DNA from: an uncultured Clostridia bacterium
Lineage (GTDB): Bacteria > Bacillota > Clostridia > Christensenellales > Aristaeellaceae
Assembly: GCA_947596085.1 (NCBI GenBank)
Contig: CANQEW010000011.1
Span: 1-57,026, forward strand
Length of the DNA: 57,026 nt
Direction: 5' to 3'
Of the stretch, positions 53,779 to 57,026 are shown one piece after another. Under the pieces are notes generated by a model, which searched no databases, had not been told where the DNA came from, and was given only the letters and a program-made list of their open reading frames with translations. Each line of letters opens with the position of its first letter. Position 1 is the stretch's first letter. Made by a program: the position numbers and the translations under genes.

Positions 53779-53802
53779 TTTATCCATCCCTTCTAAAAAA
53801 CA

Positions 53803-53880
53803 CGAACATTCAAGCGGAATACCAACCTCATTATACAGGAAATTTCGTAAAATCGAATAGCGCCGCAAAGTAAATGTTCG
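53803..53880 (-). promoter_or_regulatory. pur operon promoter with inverted PurBox-like elements
   Basis: On the minus strand a perfect TATAAT (plus 53830-53835) has only a weak -35 (TTCGAT or ATTCGA, near plus 53852-53858). It is flanked by CGAACATT (plus 53803-53810) and its reverse complement AATGTTCG (53873-53880). CGAAC-A/T-A/T-T is the core of the Bacillus PurR box. The 70-base distance is longer than in Bacillus subtilis, so the assignment is tentative. Confidence 0.5.
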
Positions 53881-54044
53881 AGATTTAATCGGCGCATGGA
53901 AGTGTACAAAGAACGCGCGCGCTTTGGTGCACTGCGCCAAATTTATACGGAAATTGATATGCGCATATTATATTTAACATCTGAGTGTTATCATTCACAG
54001 AGCGCGCCGGGAACCCGGCGCGCCAAGGGAAGGAAAGATGACGC
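53881..54044. other. Intergenic region before the DUF554 gene
   Basis: The region is A+T-rich around 53941-53995 (TTGATA at 53954-53959 is a possible -35). It contains a 10-bp palindrome, GCGCGCCGGG-AA-CCCGGCGCGC (54002-54023), just before the AAGGA ribosome binding site. No gene is seen. Confidence 0.4.
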
Positions 54045-54827
54045 ATGTGGAAGTACTTTGGAACGCTGGTGAACGCGCTGACGGTGATCTGCGGAAGCTG
54101 CCTGGGCCTGTTTCTGCGCGCCCGCGCGACGCGCGGCGGAAGCGGGGAACGGGGCGGGAGCGCTAAGCGCGCGCCGTTGCCGGAGACGATGATGTTCTGC
54201 CTGGGCCTCTGCACGATCTTCGCGGCCGCATCGGGCCTGATCGAGGTGGAGAGCGGCACGCAGGCGATCATCGTGGTGGCGAGCATGGTGCTGGGCCTGT
54301 TGATCGGCTACGCGCTGCGGTTGGACGACCGCGTGAATTCCCTGGGCGATCTGCTGGTGAAGCGCACCGGCGGCGCGGAAAACGTGGCCAACCCGGCGGC
54401 GGGCTTCGTGACGGCGTGCCTGCTGTTCTGCATCGGCTCGATGACGATCCTCGGCTCCTTCGAGAGCGCGCGCAATGGAAGCGGACCGCTCGATCTAAAC
54501 TGTCACACGACGCTGCTGATCAAGTCGCTGCTGGACCTGGTGTCCTCCACCTGCCTGTCGGTGACCTACGGCGCATCGGTGCTGGCGTCGGCGGGCTTCG
54601 TGGTGCTGTTTCAGGGGGCGCTGACGCTGCTGGCGTCGAACGTCCAGCCGTTTTTGAATGCGATCAACGCGCTTCCGATGGTGAACTGCGTGGGCTCGCT
54701 GATTCTGCTGACCATCGCGTTGAACCTGATGGACATCAAAAAGACCAAGACCGCGGATTATCTCCCCGCGATCTTCCTGCCGATTCTGATCTGCTGGATT
54801 CTGGAATGCTTTGGGCTGCGGGTCTGA
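54045..54827 (+). CDS. DUF554 membrane protein (YdfK/YqgA-like)
   Basis: 260 residues with about seven hydrophobic segments. The N-terminus GTLVNALTVICGSCLGLFL and SFVT/GFVTACLLFCIGSMTILGSFE, with LLIKSLLDLVSSTCLSVTYG, are typical of DUF554. The function is unknown, though a transport role has been suggested because of its repeat-like membrane topology. ATG 54045 is about 10 bases from AAGGA. It lies 13 bases before the EamA transporter gene and is probably co-transcribed with it. Confidence 0.9.
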   Translation: MWKYFGTLVNALTVICGSCLGLFLRARATRGGSGERGGSAKRAPLPETMMFCLGLCTIFAAASGLIEVESGTQAIIVVASMVLGLLIGYALRLDDRVNSLGDLLVKRTGGAENVANPAAGFVTACLLFCIGSMTILGSFESARNGSGPLDLNCHTTLLIKSLLDLVSSTCLSVTYGASVLASAGFVVLFQGALTLLASNVQPFLNAINALPMVNCVGSLILLTIALNLMDIKKTKTADYLPAIFLPILICWILECFGLRV

Positions 54828-54840
54828 CGGGGGCGAGGAC

Positions 54841-55737
54841 ATGAGGAAGCTTTCGGAGACGCGCGCGGCCGTGGCGATGATCCTGATCGCCGCGACGGGC
54901 TGGGGCGTGATCGGCGCGTTTTCCCGCCCGCTGACGGCGGCGGGTTTGAGCGCGTTTCAGGTCACCTTCATCCGCAGCGCCATCACGCTCGTTGGCATGG
55001 GCGCGCTGCTGGCGGTGAAGGACCGCGCGCTGTTTCGGATTCGGTGGAGAGACATCTGGATGTTTCTGGGCACGGGGCTGATCAGCATCGTGTTCTTTAA
55101 CGTGTGCTACTTCCTGACCATCGACCGCACCACGCTGTCCACGGCCTCGATCCTGCTCTACACCGCGCCGTGCTTCGTGATGCTGATGTCGGCGCTGTTC
55201 TTCAGGGAGCGCATCACCGCCCAAAAGCTGGCGGCGCTGGTGCTGGCGTTCGCGGGCTGCATGCTGGTCAGCGGCTTCGCCGGGGGCGAAATCAGCGCCG
55301 CGGCGTTGCTGACGGGCGTCGGGTCGGGGCTGGGCTACGCCTCCTACAGCATCTTCGGCAAGGTGGCGCTTCGAAAGTACGACACCTTTACGCTGATCTT
55401 CTACACCTTCCTGGTGTCGACCGTGGGGCTGCTGCCCTTCGCGCGCCCGGCGGGCATCGCGGCCGCGCTGACCTCCGGCGCGGGGAGCCTCTTCTCCGCC
55501 CTGGGGTTGGGACTGATTTCCACATTCATGCCCTACATCCTCTACACCAGCGGCCTGCGCAGCGTGGAGGCGGGCAAGGCGTCGGTGCTGGCCTTCGTGG
55601 AGCCAATGGTGGCCACTCTGGCGGGCGTCGTCCTCTTCGGCGAGGCCCTGAGTCTGAAGGCCGTGGCGGGCATCGCGCTGATCTTTGTCGCCATCGTGCT
55701 GTTGAACGTGCCGCTGGGGAGGCGCGTGCGGGGTTGA
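54841..55737 (+). CDS. EamA-family (DMT superfamily) transporter
   Basis: 298 residues from ATG 54841, with GGGGCGAGG upstream. Ten hydrophobic helices form two EamA repeats: the first from AMILIAATGWGVIGAFSRPL, with FNVCYFLTIDRTTLSTASILLYTAP, and the second from LLTGVGSGLGYASYSIFGKVAL to VEPMVATLAGVVLFGEAL. Members export amino acids or other small metabolites, and the substrate is unknown. It is convergent with the M20 hydrolase gene, with 26 bases between. Confidence 0.93.
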   Translation: MRKLSETRAAVAMILIAATGWGVIGAFSRPLTAAGLSAFQVTFIRSAITLVGMGALLAVKDRALFRIRWRDIWMFLGTGLISIVFFNVCYFLTIDRTTLSTASILLYTAPCFVMLMSALFFRERITAQKLAALVLAFAGCMLVSGFAGGEISAAALLTGVGSGLGYASYSIFGKVALRKYDTFTLIFYTFLVSTVGLLPFARPAGIAAALTSGAGSLFSALGLGLISTFMPYILYTSGLRSVEAGKASVLAFVEPMVATLAGVVLFGEALSLKAVAGIALIFVAIVLLNVPLGRRVRG

Positions 55738-55763
55738 GCGCTTTGCATGTATGGAATCTCGTC

Positions 55764-56858
55764 CTATCCTCCGAATTTCATCGCCAGCTCCTCCAGGAAG
55801 TCCGCGCCCACGTCCAGCGCGCGCTCGTCAAAGTTGAAGTCGTCCTCCTGCAGCGCGGGACAGGGACCAATGCCCAGGAAGAAGAACATGCCCGGCAGGT
55901 GGCGCTGGTACCAGGAGAAGTCCTCCGTGACCATCGCCGGGTGAGGGAGCGTCGAAAAGCGGATGCCCGCGGCGCGCACCTTCGCGTAGAGCTCGGGCGG
56001 GTTCATCACAGCGGGATAGCCCATGCTGGTTTCGATGCGAACGCCGCAGCCGCTCTCGGCGGAGATGTCGTCCGCAGCTTGGTTGAGAGAATCGAGGATG
56101 CCGAAGAACACCTCGTCCTGAAAGGCGCGCAGCGTGCCCTCCATGCGGGTGTGGTCGCTGACCACGTTGCAGCCCCGTCCGGACTCCATGCGCCCGAAGT
56201 GCAGCAGGCGGTAGAGCTCCGGCGGATACGCCGCCTCGGCCTCCTGGGCGCGGCGGTAGAATTCCACGCCAGCCTTCAGCGCGTCTACGCCCTCCCAGGC
56301 GCGCGCGGCGCCGATGGAGCGGCCGGTGATGTCCACCGTCACCTCGCAGGAGCGGCTCATCATCTCGTTCTGGCGGCTGGCGATCATGCCCAGTGGCAGG
56401 TCGGGCCACAGGTGCAGACCGAAGATCGCCTCGACGTTGTGGCTCTCGAACACGCCGCTCTTGCAGATGTCCCGCGCGCCGCCGGTGGTCTCCTCGGCGG
56501 GCTGGAAGATCAGCAGCACGTCCCGGGGAGCTCGCGCGCCCTGCATCCGGCGGGCCAGCTCCAGCAGCATCGCCATGTGGCCGTCGTGGCCGCAGGAGTG
56601 CATCTGGCCGGGAATTTCGGATGCAAAGGAGAGGAAGCTGCGCTCGTGCACGGGCAGCGCGTCCGCGCCGCTGCGGAAGGCCACGGCCTTTCCCACGCCG
56701 TTGTCGAAGAACGCGCAGAGGGAATTCGGTATGGGGGAAAACAGCGCGCAGCGCAGCCCGCGCAGCGACTTGCGCAGGTAGGCCATCGTGCGATCGAGAT
56801 CTCGATCCAGCTCCGGGATGCGGTGCAGCGCGCGACGGTCGGCGACGATCTGTTTCAC
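55764..56858 (-). CDS. M20-family amidohydrolase (N-acyl amino acid or IAA-amino acid hydrolase type)
   Basis: 364 residues from GTG 56858, with GGGGGTG 9 bases upstream. GTG 56870 is in frame but touches that sequence. Metal ligands are visible in MHSCGHDGHMAMLLELA and PAEETTGGARDI, and later in GLHLWPDLPLGMI. The inserted lid domain lies around residues 175-280. M20D enzymes deacylate amino acids such as N-acetyl or hippuryl compounds in the cytoplasm. The substrate is unknown. Confidence 0.93.
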   Translation of the reverse strand: MKQIVADRRALHRIPELDRDLDRTMAYLRKSLRGLRCALFSPIPNSLCAFFDNGVGKAVAFRSGADALPVHERSFLSFASEIPGQMHSCGHDGHMAMLLELARRMQGARAPRDVLLIFQPAEETTGGARDICKSGVFESHNVEAIFGLHLWPDLPLGMIASRQNEMMSRSCEVTVDITGRSIGAARAWEGVDALKAGVEFYRRAQEAEAAYPPELYRLLHFGRMESGRGCNVVSDHTRMEGTLRAFQDEVFFGILDSLNQAADDISAESGCGVRIETSMGYPAVMNPPELYAKVRAAGIRFSTLPHPAMVTEDFSWYQRHLPGMFFFLGIGPCPALQEDDFNFDERALDVGADFLEELAMKFGG

Positions 56859-56896
56859 GGCAAAACTCACCCCCGTTCCGCTTCCTATTCACTTTA

Positions 56897-56925
56897 ATTA
56901 TAAATGCGGATCGGGGGAAAGTCAA
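56897..56925 (-). promoter_or_regulatory. Promoter of the M20 amidohydrolase gene
   Basis: On the minus strand TTGACT (plus 56920-56925) and TATAAT (plus 56897-56902) are exactly 17 bases apart. The remaining sequence to the right edge (56926-57026) holds nothing that I can identify. Confidence 0.85.
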
Positions 56926-57026
56926 CCGAAAGATTTACGCCCGCACGCCTCTGTTGGCGTCAATCATAGGTAACAGCGAGGGAGGAAGCTGTCAAGGGAA
57001 AGGGTGGAGATTTTCCGGCAGGGGAA

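Noticed and set aside
53779-53823. Purine riboswitch before purE
   Set aside because: The leader is only about 45 bases and lacks the three-stem purine aptamer core.
55104-56897. 597-codon plus-strand frame over the EamA and M20 genes
   Set aside because: It is a shadow of two well-supported genes and crosses from a sense to an antisense region.

Overview
The window looks like chromosome of a high-G+C, endospore-forming Clostridia-type bacterium (Bacillota), perhaps an uncultured gut lineage. The evidence is a spore germination protease gene (gpr), a CdaA/CdaR c-di-AMP module, an MsmX-type sugar ATPase, a BlaI/M56 sensor pair, strong AGGAGG-type ribosome binding sites, and a purine operon with single-chain PurL and separate PurH and PurO. 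There is no rRNA gene, so no finer placement is possible.

Layout. 1-0.7 kb: an AT-rich fragment of a gene, then a minus-strand tRNA cluster (Arg, His, Gln, Lys). 0.8-4.5 kb: a secreted WG-repeat protein, a DD-carboxypeptidase, a DUF1836 regulator and a GDSL hydrolase. 4.5-9.1 kb: a six-gene minus-strand operon encoding a Cys-rich ACGX-repeat peptide, a radical SAM/SPASM enzyme, a nitroreductase, an FMN/ferredoxin protein, a zinc macrodomain hydrolase and a SirTM-type ADP-ribosylating sirtuin, with a divergent HxlR regulator. This is the best candidate for an undescribed system. 9.2-21.4 kb: mostly housekeeping genes (proBA, trxA, rhodanese, MsmX-like ATPase, cdaA-cdaR, alcohol dehydrogenase, gpr, rpsT, rarA, mscS). 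21.6-29.8 kb: a PepSY protein, then a probable molybdate/tungstate module. It has a ModE-box-like palindrome over the promoter, a MolABC/FecBCD-type importer, a ModE-MocA fusion protein and a three-subunit molybdenum hydroxylase. 29.9-38.7 kb: a cell-surface cluster of two tandem CotH-kinase/lamin-tail proteins, a VTC-type polyphosphate polymerase domain protein, a DUF4956 membrane protein and a lamin-tail-only protein. 38.8-42.3 kb: a DtxR/MntR-like regulator, a LysM protein, a hairpin-rich intergenic stretch, and an M56 peptidase/BlaI pair with two operators. 42.3-53.9 kb: the operon purE-C-F-M-N-O-H-D-L on the minus strand, ending in a clear terminator. 54.0-56.9 kb: a DUF554 protein, an EamA transporter and an M20 amidohydrolase.

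How they work together. The 4.5-8.6 kb operon joins peptide modification (radical SAM), flavin/Fe-S redox chemistry and reversible ADP-ribosylation. The molybdenum module couples metal uptake, cofactor maturation, its own regulator and the molybdoenzyme. The CotH/VTC/DUF4956 cluster suggests phosphorylation or polyphosphate chemistry at the cell surface. The pur operon covers most of de novo IMP synthesis.
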